Origin: Stephanodiscus triporus | Taxonomy: Eukaryota > Bacillariophyta > Thalassiosirophyceae > Thalassiosirales > Thalassiosiraceae | Assembly: GCA_036939755.1 (NCBI GenBank) | Contig: JALLAZ010000857.1 | Location: forward strand, 1-11,625 | Direction: 5' to 3' | Length of the DNA stretch: 11,625 nucleotides | Shown: positions 1-7,686 of the stretch, one piece after another | Numbering within the stretch: the stretch's first letter is position 1 | How the letters are laid out: the number at the start of each line of letters is the position of its first letter | Position numbers and translations under genes: made by a program | The notes under the pieces: generated by a model | Seen by the model: the letters and a program-made list of their open reading frames with translations, nothing else | Database searches by the model: none | Told to the model about the DNA's origin: nothing

Positions 1-243
1 CTATACCGGCGAATCTGAGACGCATCAAAAACTATTATATGAATTCCTACACGGGGTCCATAGCTACGCAAGAGCGCGTAGCAGAACATACCAAAAAATC
101 AGGACACCGTCCCAGAATCAAGAAACATACAATTTCAGATTGAGGACAAATAGTCGACCCCTTCCAGAAACGAGCCTGTGGACACCACCTCAGGCCTCAG
201 CAAAAGCACACATCACACAACATGACACTCGAGCGACACAAAG
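1..243 (+). promoter_or_regulatory. Upstream region and 5' leader of the DUF1997-like gene
   Basis: No gene was recognised here. It is presumably the promoter and 5' leader of the gene starting at 244. It contains a short perfect inverted repeat (63-82). An ATG at 222 opens a 50-codon reading frame (222-374) that overlaps the main start in another frame. No convincing TATA box was seen, and the transcription start cannot be placed. Confidence 0.35.
63..82. repeat. Perfect 7-bp inverted repeat (hairpin)
   Basis: The arms GCTACGC (63-69) and GCGTAGC (76-82) are exact reverse complements around the 6-nt loop AAGAGC. The structure lies about 160 bp upstream of the DUF1997-like start. It could be a dimeric protein-binding site or chance; nothing else supports a function. 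Confidence 0.4.
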
Positions 244-978
244 ATGACAATAGCAGCATTCCTCCTGGCCGCTTTTGCGTCAACCAATGTGGCCTCGTCT
301 TTCGAATCTTTCAAAAGCCGGTATTCGCATCCTCGGCCTTTGTTTGCAACACTCAAGTTCAGCGGAATCGCTAATGCCCGGGTCAGCATACCACCTCCAA
401 TAATAACCGAAGATGAGGATAAGTCGCTCTCAAAGTTTTTTACTACACCCGCATCTGACACTGTTTTACTCGGAAGAGGAACATCGACATGCACAAGAAT
501 GGACGAGGGGGACTCTACAGACGGAGGGGGAGAATTGTGGGAGTGTCGTCAGGCTAGCATAGGATGGTTCGGTATGAAATTGGTTCCCGTGTTCATCAAC
601 CGAATCGAGAAGAATCCTGCCGAAAAAATGGTGGTCGTTTCAATCATTGACGCTAAGACTGAAGTCCAAGACGGTAGATTGGGAAACACACTGGCATCCG
701 CGATGAAAAAAGCTAAGTTTCAAGGCAGGAACGCCATTACTTGGAAAGAACAGAATGATGCTGACGATGCGAGCAACACTTCGGGTGGTGCTCGTAGCTT
801 AGACTTGGAAGGCAATTTGAAACTCACCCTGACAATCACTTTGCCTCCTTTCTTACCATTGCCGCCGGGGTTTAACACCATTGGGAGTAAGATTGTTGAA
901 CGAACCTGCGCAGAACGCTTGCGACAGAATCTAATTGAAGTATCTGATGCATACTTAATCTGGGCGACTTCGCCCTAA
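244..978 (+). CDS. Predicted plastid-targeted DUF1997-like protein
   Basis: Single-exon gene of 244 aa. Residues 1-19 form a hydrophobic signal peptide (TIAAFLLAAFAS core) ending in ASS with Phe20 next. This fits the diatom ASAF-type rule, in which Phe at +1 after signal cleavage directs proteins across the four plastid membranes; the following stretch is basic and hydroxyl-rich (SFKSRYSHPRP), as in transit peptides. The mature part begins with FSGIANARVSIPPP. It ends with a strongly conserved-looking block, LTITLPPFLPLPPGF (about 196-210), then a C-terminal helix rich in Arg and Leu. This pattern resembles DUF1997, a family of unknown function shared by cyanobacteria, plants and algae; I recognise it by pattern only. 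The start at 244 is chosen because it gives the complete presequence. The gene converges with XRN1, with 108 bp between stop codons. Confidence 0.72.
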   Translation: MTIAAFLLAAFASTNVASSFESFKSRYSHPRPLFATLKFSGIANARVSIPPPIITEDEDKSLSKFFTTPASDTVLLGRGTSTCTRMDEGDSTDGGGELWECRQASIGWFGMKLVPVFINRIEKNPAEKMVVVSIIDAKTEVQDGRLGNTLASAMKKAKFQGRNAITWKEQNDADDASNTSGGARSLDLEGNLKLTLTITLPPFLPLPPGFNTIGSKIVERTCAERLRQNLIEVSDAYLIWATSP

Positions 979-1086
979 TAGAATTGTTTGACTATCTACT
1001 GTGGAAATTTTTATCAACATCTAGAAGTTTTATCTACTGTATTGCCTATGCATACGTCATTTGATAATTAAATGCATGAAAACAGG
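979..1086. other. Convergent 3' spacer between the DUF1997-like gene and XRN1
   Basis: AT-rich 108-bp spacer that must hold the 3' UTRs and polyadenylation sites of both converging genes, so their transcripts may overlap. The 10-mer TATCTACTGT occurs twice (993-1002 and 1031-1040). No canonical AATAAA is obvious on the plus strand. Confidence 0.5.
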
Positions 1087-4000
1087 TCACTTCTTTGCCT
1101 TCACAACAACAGACGGGACCATTGGCGCTGCCTTCTTCGCGGACGGCGCGGTCGTTACTTTATTCGCCTTGAGATATGAAGGCCTAAACACACGATCCTG
1201 TGGAGTCCCGGGTCCTGCTACTGGAGGAGGAGGGCCCGTCATAGGTTGATTGACAATCATCCCATACATAGGTGGCGCCATGTGAGGCGGTAGCATGTGA
1301 GGTGGCAGCATGTTAGGTGGTATCATATGCGGTGGCATCATGTGAAGGGGTGGACAAGGAGGTAGAAAATACCCAGGCATCACAGCCATGGGGTTTGCCA
1401 GTGGAGATGGCGGGTGTGCTTCTTTCTTCTCTTCGGGTTGCTCTTCGCCTTCTTTCACGTAAGAAAAATTAAATGCAGAACGAGATGTCTTCTGTGCTGG
1501 CATGACTTGAGGTGGAGGAGGCATAGGAATATCTTTCATCATCATCTGCATGAATGCGTCTGCTGCTGATACTTTAGGTGGTGGAGCTTCATTACCTTTC
1601 AAGTGATCGTTGGTACTTGTCACGCCCAGGAGAGCCTTGAGCCCCGCTGATGCTCCTGACGGATTGTTTTCGGTATTTTGTGGAGGATCTGGTTCACTTT
1701 TCACCCCAAGCATAGCTTTGAGCAATCCCGCAGAGTTGCTATCTCGAGTCTTATATTCCACATCCGAATGGGGTGTCCTTGGTTTGAACGATGTGTCGCG
1801 TCCATTTTGAGCCACTAGCTTCTTCCACTCCCCGTAACCATTCTTCGCTTTGCGGTATTTGGTAAAACCAACTACTTTTTCAGGAGGCCCAAGCGCCTCC
1901 CTCCATGCTCCCCGTTTAGCGCCTCCACGCGGAGCAGAATTCGACCGAGGGGGGCTTCCCCATGGATTTGTAGGATCGCGTCCAGGCGCAGCAGCAGTGC
2001 TTTGTTTTTGTGGGGTTGGTTCCGGAGTTTCGTCCTGATTGGCGACTTCTGCGGATGCAACATCGCCATCGGAAGTCTCTTGTACTGGTTCTGTTTGCTG
2101 AATGTCTTGCATCAACTGATGTACAACAGCCTTGCCGGCGCCCGCTGGAAGCATATTATCAATCGTACCCTTGCTGTCAGCAGCAGAAATCTTCAACAGA
2201 TGGTTCCAAACACAGAGTTTGCCGCGGAAGTTAGCACAGGTTCCCTGAAGAGTCGACCCTCCGATGAATTCTTCGTCCATGACAACCTCGACACAGCCCT
2301 CTGCTGGATCGTGAATGGCAACAACAGTGCCCCTGGCTCCGAACGGGACGCCACTGGCGCATAGATTTGCAACCCTATCGCCAAGCTCAGGTGGAGCGCT
2401 GACACTGTGTTCAGAAGCTAGTAAGACATCAGTGGCGGCAGTCGACGCTTCCCGATAGAGAGCAGCAGGAGGAACTTTAACATTGCTTTCCTTCACAGCA
2501 TTATCTTTTTCAAGGGTAGACGACCTCACATCAGCAGCACGTTGCACGGCGTGAACTGCGGCCACAGGCATAGCATCAGTAGTTTGTGGTAAACGGGGCA
2601 TCGCGGCGGTTTCCACGCTCTTCAACCATTCAAGCACTTTGGCGCAAACCTCATCACCCTTTGGACCAAATACTCTTTTGGCATCGTAGAACCGTTCATC
2701 CGGCGCCTTAGAAATTGCTGCAAAGAGATTTGGGAAAGCATTTTTGTACGCTGCAACCAATCGCACAGCTTTTGGGGTGTACTCCCAAAAGACTTTTTCA
2801 TCTCCACTGGAGTCAGACATGTCTGAGTTTGACATACGCTTGCTTCCAACAACCAGTACGGTGTCCCCTGCTAGCCATGCATTAGCATCTTTTTTCTTGT
2901 TCCTCTGGTCGGATGGGTTTTTCTTCACCCTCGTGTAGCCAAGAACATATCGTTTATCCTTGTACTTTAAGTTGAGCCCAAGGTCATACTTCCCGGGGCT
3001 AAAGAAAAGATTTCCTGTGACCCTACCGAAAATTCTGGGGTCCATGCGAAGTACTTTTGCCGCATCATTACTTGAGATGTACGACTCTTGCACACCCCTT
3101 GCGATGGCAAGTCCAAAAGGTGGTTCAGGAGGTATGACTTGTACTTTCACACCCACCTTGCCACTGTTATCGGTGCCAAGAACAGTGCCAATACAGCCCC
3201 TGTATTTACCCTTAGTCAGAACAACACGACTCTTAACAGGAAAGCGCTCTTTCAGCGACAGAGAACCACGCTCGATGAAACGAGGGTCTGGGGCAGGTGA
3301 GGTAGACAATGCCATCTGGATGGGTACGTCCGCCTCTTCCTTCCCAAACAACTTCTTACTTGAGCCATCCACAGGTGATGATTTCATGCCTTGAAGTGAC
3401 ACCACTTTAAGCCGGATCTGCACATCTCCAATGGAGACACCACCAGAACCAGGATATCCAGCACCTACAAGATACGAGTCAGCCATCATAGCCGAAACGG
3501 CATTCCAACGTTGAATCTCAGGTGGACTGAATTTATGTGCTTTCAGCTCCTTCTTAACCATACGAACTTCACACGAAGAGTCCGACACTGCAACAACCTT
3601 AAAAAAGTGCCAAACCTGTATTAGGCCAAAATTAAATTATTCTCGCTCAGAAAGTTACAGCGAAAACTCACTTTGGCTTCATGCATCATAGGCCAGTTCA
3701 CAAATATGGTTTTACCAATGAGATTGCCAGCAAGCTGTAGCGCACCTGGCAATTGCGGTAAACTGTGCATTGTCAGGATCATGTTTGGGTATTTGGATGC
3801 TGCCCGACCGATCCCGAGAACAACGCGGAATTGGAGTCGGATGGAGTTAACACAAGAAAGTGTCAGAGAATCAAAGATAGGAGAACAACCGTAAGGGCAA
3901 GGATATTGAGTCATCTTGATGTTCTTACCAAAACCAAAGCAATTAATCCCAGCGTTTCGCAGTTCAACACGTTCCATTGGGAGCACATTGAGAGACGGAA

Positions 4001-6555
4001 ATCCCGGGTATGGAATCTTTGTTCCAGGAATGAGCTCAGGTTTGAACGATACAGTCGATGTGCTATGATTTTTGATGGCATACACGCGTGAGTTGCATCT
4101 GACAATGTTTGGTAGACCAATATCAAGATTGCATGAGGGCACGGTGTCATTTGCCGCGGCATCATATGTATAGCAAAACACCTCTCCAGTGCGATTTCGA
4201 TGGCGCTCATCCGGTGTCAGAAAGCTGTCAGGGCAATGCTTTTCAATTGTTTGTTTGAGTAGTTTGACGTCAATGAAAGGAAGAATGTTTACACCTTCCC
4301 AAGGATTTCTATTATATGAAAGGTCCAAGATAATAAATGAGTGAGGAGTCAATTCATTTTCGATTGCATCATAGACGGGGTTCCCAACGGACCGAACTCG
4401 CAACTCACCGTTTACCATTCATATCCACGACAAAATCTTCAGGGTAAAATTCCTTGATTGGACTATCAGCCCCACACATTAATTTACGGTAGATCCGAGG
4501 CACAAGAGATGACGATGCAGGAGGAAGACATCCCATGAGCTGCTCAAAAGGTTTCAGCGGCTGCCCCAATTCAAATTTTATGGCACTGAAGACCTCTGGA
4601 AGATTGGTAAGATCACTAATCATTGGCCCATAGTGATAGGGGAAGAACCAACCCCACGAAATACACCCTCTGTAATAGTACGCAAGACACCAGATGAGTC
4701 CCTCAATGTAAGCCTTTCGAAGTTCCAGATGACCGTCAACATCGGTCGGCTTCAGGTGAAGCTTCTCCCAGTAGTACCTTCCCTTGTGGTCTTTTTGAGA
4801 AAAATCGGGTGTCCAGCCATCCACTACTTTTTCTCCTTTCAGAGAAACGTCTGCCAACATAGCCTGAACCATTGTCATGTACTCACTTTGCTTCGATTCT
4901 TCCTCAGCATGCAATTCCATATCGCTCGGTGTCCTATTCGATTTACCATCGCGCTTGTCCCAGATTCGTTGTTTCTTTAATTGCACAACTTCATTCTTCT
5001 CTCGCTCTGCGAAGATTTCGGCTTCTGCTGCCCCAATAACTTTTAGAAAAGACTCGAGTCTCGCGGCGTCACTGATTTCACCGGCATTTGTCAGATAATG
5101 ACCTTGACCCCATTCCGCCCTTTGTTCCTTATATGTCTCAAATAACAGCATGAACGCCCCATCGCCAATATCAAGTGATGGCATGTGGGGGAGGAAATCA
5201 TTCCCGACCAAAAATGTCATGAACACGAAGTCATCAATCAACCTCTCCAAGTTGTAGGTATCAGCATCATGCTTGTAAGCAAATTCGAACTGAAGATACT
5301 CGCGTAGAATAGATAAATGTAGAAGTTGGAAATCGGATTGTTTGGTAAACTTCTTTACCTCTTTCAATGCATTGTCGTTTCGGCTGAATCCGCCGCTGAA
5401 ATCAATGATTTCACGTAACAGGGTGAAGTGAGGTTCATGAGACACCAGTCCAAGCATGATGAGATCAGCATCCTGGCCATACATGCAATGGCGAGTGTTG
5501 GGCTGATATCCAGGCTGATTTCTCATATCGCGAATATGTTGCATAATCTATTCAACATAAGGTTAAATGCGGGATGAGAGTTTGAGGTTCGAATAATAAA
5601 TGATAGCAAATGATAATAATGTCATCTATCCCTCACCTTGTGCTCTCCTTCTCCGGGTACTTCGGGTCCCGAAAAAATGACACTCAATTTTCTCCACAAG
5701 GGATCCTCCTTGATTTTTTTACGAATAAAGTAACGAATGCAGTCCGAGATGCGAAGCAAGAACTCGGTGCCGGGGGTTATGCAGTTCGAGTCGAATGCCC
5801 CCGCGTAGGGATCGACGACTCCGACGTCAGCGCCGTCGACGGGTACGATTTTTTTCCCTTTCGTGGCCTCAGCCAAATCCTTGGCAGAGCGAAATCGACG
5901 AGATCGTTGCTGATTAAGCTTGGCACGCGGTGCAACTCCGTCGATGGCTATACATCGTGATCGATGAGTCAAGTAAGATGAGCACAGCTAACAAGGATCA
6001 GTAATGCAATATTTGATAGCAGTAAAACTCACCCATATAGACGGAAACTTTCGGTTTGACAATTTGTGTAATGATGCGATCGAGATCTGGACAAAATCGT
6101 GTGAACAAAACAAATTAGCTCGATACGGTAAGTTAGACCAGCACAAATTGTCATGGGTCATACCACAGTATCTAACAGCAGTAATACTCACAATGCATGA
6201 TCCCAAGAACCATATCACGCTCGGTAAGAACGTCGGATACATCGAGATGACTAGGGTGAGTGCACCCGTGGATGATACCGTTCATGTCAAGGTACAGGTG
6301 ATCGAACTCGGGTAGCAGCGCCTCATTAGTTATGACCTGGTTGATTTTTGGATAGCGCTCACTGAGCCAGCGATAAAACTGAACGGGAGGGGGGGGAGGG
6401 GCAACCATGGAGGAGATTATTAGGAGACCGAGGTTGGCATGCACATCTGAAACACGCATCAATCCTCGAATATATTCGATGCAGTTCGAATATATTCGAT
6501 GCAGTCACTCGGCCCACCAGGCAGACACAAGCAAACCCACCTTTGGAACTCCCAT
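1087..6555 (-). CDS. XRN1: 5'-3' exoribonuclease 1 (XRN1), seven exons, 1617 aa
   Basis: XRN1 degrades decapped 5'-monophosphate mRNA in the cytoplasm. Exons on the minus strand: 6541-6555, 6192-6378, 6033-6086, 5637-5947, 4409-5547, 3672-4308 and 1087-3597, totalling 4854 nt; every junction is GT-AG and keeps frame. The N terminus [15 protein letters not shown] is diagnostic of XRN1. The Mg-binding acids are all present by alignment: D36, D88, E185, E187, D215, D217 and D306. The signature QQRSRRFR follows D88. CR1 runs to about 360 and CR2 (EFYPEDF, PFID) to about 620. Later come XRN1-type beta domains, including a KOW-like [10 protein letters not shown] near 903, a winged-helix-like region near 1050-1130, and an SH3-like domain at about 1184-1251. 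The rest, about 1280-1617, is disordered and holds two LLKAMLG-like motifs and an HMxPP repeat. The length is close to yeast (about 1528) and human (about 1706). Absence of the XRN2 zinc knuckle and presence of the C-terminal domains argue against nuclear XRN2. Confidence 0.96.
1270..1344 (-). repeat. Five 15-bp tandem units coding HMxPP in the XRN1 tail
   Basis: Units at 1330-1344, 1315-1329, 1300-1314, 1285-1299 and 1270-1284 (minus-strand order) encode [20 protein letters not shown] and HMAPP, residues about 1533-1557. The units differ at wobble and third-residue positions. The array is therefore not brand new, but the His-Met-x-Pro-Pro pattern is kept. Confidence 0.9.
3598..3671 (-). other. 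XRN1 intron 6 (74 bp)
   Basis: Donor GTGAGT follows codon AAA (K781), phase 0. The acceptor TTTTTTAAG precedes GTTGTTGCAGTG, restoring the conserved VVAVSD. A second usable acceptor, TACAG, lies 18 nt upstream and would keep frame. Reading through the intron meets a stop within it. Confidence 0.88.
4309..4408 (-). other. XRN1 intron 5 (100 bp)
   Basis: Donor GTGAGT, acceptor ATAATAG, phase 2. Removal joins DMNGK to [14 protein letters not shown], matching the family's continuous NGK-x-WEAVVLIPFID block. The intron has no stop in the downstream frame, so the downstream reading frame looks open through it, but its length is not a multiple of three. Confidence 0.9.
5548..5636 (-). other. XRN1 intron 4 (89 bp)
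   Basis: Donor GTGAGG after GEGEHK (K189), acceptor TTGAATAG before ATTATGCAACAT, phase 0. Removal rebuilds the conserved GEGEHKIMQHIR. Confidence 0.92.
5948..6032 (-). other. XRN1 intron 3 (85 bp)
   Basis: Donor GTGAGT, acceptor ATGTATAG, phase 1. Removal joins VSVYM to [10 protein letters not shown], rebuilding the catalytic D88 block. Its first 15 bases match those of intron 2 with one mismatch. Confidence 0.92.
6087..6191 (-). other. XRN1 intron 2 (105 bp)
   Basis: Donor GTGAGT, acceptor TTTTGTCCAG, phase 1. Removal joins GIMH to [13 protein letters not shown]. It sits only 54 nt of exon away from intron 3 and shares its 5' end sequence. Confidence 0.92.
6379..6540 (-). other. XRN1 intron 1 (162 bp) after a 15-nt first exon
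   Basis: Donor GTGGGT after ATGGGAGTTCCAAAG (MGVPK); the acceptor is GTTCAG after a C-rich pyrimidine tract; phase 0. Removal gives MGVPKFYRW, the invariant family start. This is the longest intron in the gene. It holds a palindromic tandem repeat (6466-6505) and ATG codons at 6459 and 6408 (minus-strand first bases) that are in frame with exon 2. Confidence 0.92.
6466..6505. repeat. Two exact 20-bp tandem units, each with a 14-bp palindrome
   Basis: Units 6466-6485 and 6486-6505 are identical. Each begins with the perfect palindrome TCGAATATATTCGA and ends GCAGT/TGCAGT-like spacer sequence. The whole array lies inside XRN1 intron 1, downstream of the XRN1 start codon and about 360-400 bp from the adenylate kinase start. 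Confidence 0.95.
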
Positions 6556-6866
6556 CGTCACGAACTAGATAGAATAATCCAATAATTCCCAATCCCGTCT
6601 ATAGTCAAGTCTCTGGAAAAGCGCGAGGAGTTTCCGAAATGAAAGGTATGGTGATGGTCGTGGTAACGACGTTGGGTTTTGCGTTGGCTGGGTGTATTTT
6701 AGTGTATGTAGAGTACGATACGTACGAACCATAAATAATAGTTTATCTGGGCAGATTTGTATGCCTCTAGAGATACCATACATAATATCGGCTGCATCCC
6801 AATCTTCCAGCCCCTCAATTTCATCCTTAGGAAGCAGGAAGATGCGGGTTCTCTGAAGCCGACACG
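6556..6866. promoter_or_regulatory. Divergent promoter region of XRN1 and adenylate kinase
   Basis: This 311-bp region separates the two divergent start codons, so it must carry the 5' UTRs and core promoters of both genes, perhaps shared with XRN1 intron 1. CCAAT pentamers occur near 6578-6592, 25-40 bp upstream of the XRN1 ATG. A palindromic CGTACG lies near 6720. No strong TATA box was recognised. A 131-codon open frame on the minus strand (6565-6960) crosses the region but shows no family I recognise and no link to XRN1. Confidence 0.55.
6842..6856 (+). other. Minimal upstream ORF (MRVL-stop) before adenylate kinase
   Basis: ATG CGG GTT CTC TGA ends 10 nt before the adenylate kinase ATG at 6867. 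If transcription starts upstream of it, this uORF could lower initiation at the main start or act through reinitiation. It also shows that the kinase frame cannot simply extend upstream from this ATG. Whether it is in the mRNA is unknown. Confidence 0.35.
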
Positions 6867-7643
6867 ATGGCAAGAGTATTATCTCTGATTGGCCCCCCAG
6901 GAAGCGGCAAGGTAAGACGATAGTGGATTGATTGTTCAGTGAACAACTGATGAGCATCATCTACCCTCCTAGCCAACGGCAAATCTCTTTCCCATCACAA
7001 GGGGACTTACGGGTCGCTCCTGGCCACTCGTTTTCTTAATGCATCTTTTGTGAGCGTTGGCGATATACTGCGCGAAAATGCCGCGGGTAATGAACATCTG
7101 GCTTCTGTTCTGAGATCGGGAGCATTGGTCGATGATGCACTTGTCAATGATGCAGTAATGCAAAACACGGAGAATAGAGCTCGCGAGAAGAATTTAGTGA
7201 TTTTAGATGGCTATCCTCGCACAGGTCCACAATCTCATCTTCTTGCGAAATGGCCAGTAGGCCTCAGACCATCTTTGGCTCTTCAATTTGACGTACCGTA
7301 CGACGTGTGCACGATAAAGTTATTGGGGAGACGAAAGTGCTCCATCTGTAATAAAAGCATCAACGTAAATGGAGTGGATGTTCTTGGGTTTGATATGCCT
7401 CCAATGATACCAGAATCAGGCGCATGCAAAGTGAATTGCAATCCTGACCTAGACTGGAATAAGAGAGACGATGATACAATCGATACAATAAGACTGAGGA
7501 TGGAAATTTATCACAAGGAAACAACGCCTGTGTTGCAGTACTGGAAGGAGAGGCGACGATTGCTAAGTTTTGTTCCATACAATGGAGTTAAGGACATTGA
7601 TAAGCTGAAATCACTCGTCGAGGCTCGGTTGCATTCACTCTAA
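6867..7643 (+). CDS. AK: Adenylate kinase, two exons, 228 aa
   Basis: Catalyses ATP + AMP = 2 ADP. Exons are 6867-6911 and 7002-7643. Exon 1 is only 15 codons and ends exactly inside the P-loop: GPPGSGK (residues 9-15) before the intron, GT after. NMP-binding residues follow (VGDILR at 34-39). The family signature DGYPRT is at 84-89. The LID begins at GRRKCSICNK (about 125-132) and contains two further cysteines (C157, C161), then KRDDD (about 169-173) with the catalytic Arg-Asp. C128, C131, C157 and C161 could bind zinc, although the spacing (C-x2-C-x25-C-x3-C) differs from the classic bacterial C-x2-C-x16-C-x2-C. The LID (MPPMIP block) resembles plant organelle-type adenylate kinases. No targeting peptide is seen in this model; an upstream exon could hide one. 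The gene is divergent from XRN1 and convergent with RRP4. Confidence 0.93.
6912..7001 (+). other. Adenylate kinase intron (90 bp), splitting the P-loop
   Basis: Donor AAG|GTAAGA and acceptor ATCACAAG|GGGACT, phase 0. Removal joins GPPGSGK to GTYGSLL, an intact Walker A motif followed by the expected helix. Confidence 0.93.
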
Positions 7644-7686
7644 TTTAATAATAACAAGAATTAAGAGTCAAAACATCTCAGAGCGG
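7644..7686. other. 43-bp convergent spacer between adenylate kinase and RRP4
   Basis: Only 43 bp separate the two stop codons. The 3' UTR of each transcript therefore almost certainly extends into the other's coding region or the signals interleave. The AATAAT near 7648 on the plus strand is the only polyadenylation-like string seen. Confidence 0.6.

Noticed and set aside
213..494. 93-codon minus-strand frame over the DUF1997-like gene
   Set aside because: Opposite a gene with a clear plastid presequence and conserved C terminus; no recognisable domains of its own.
2002..2405. Several overlapping plus- and minus-strand frames in the XRN1 tail region
   Set aside because: They lie opposite or out of frame with a continuous 2511-nt XRN1 exon and have low-complexity, non-homologous content.
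3621..4418. Separate gene starting MVNGELR at 4418 and ending at 3621
   Set aside because: Its body from [13 protein letters not shown] onward is XRN1. The first codons are intron 5 and the last are intron 6 read-through.
5610..5960. 116-codon plus-strand frame opposite XRN1 exon 4
   Set aside because: Mirror of a highly conserved coding exon; its residues follow from the antisense of the catalytic region.
6565..6960. 131-codon minus-strand open frame across the divergent promoter
   Set aside because: It begins antisense to the adenylate kinase first exon and intron, matches no family I recognise, and ends just before the XRN1 ATG without a splice that would join it. Most likely a chance frame; antisense RNA data would be needed to revive it.
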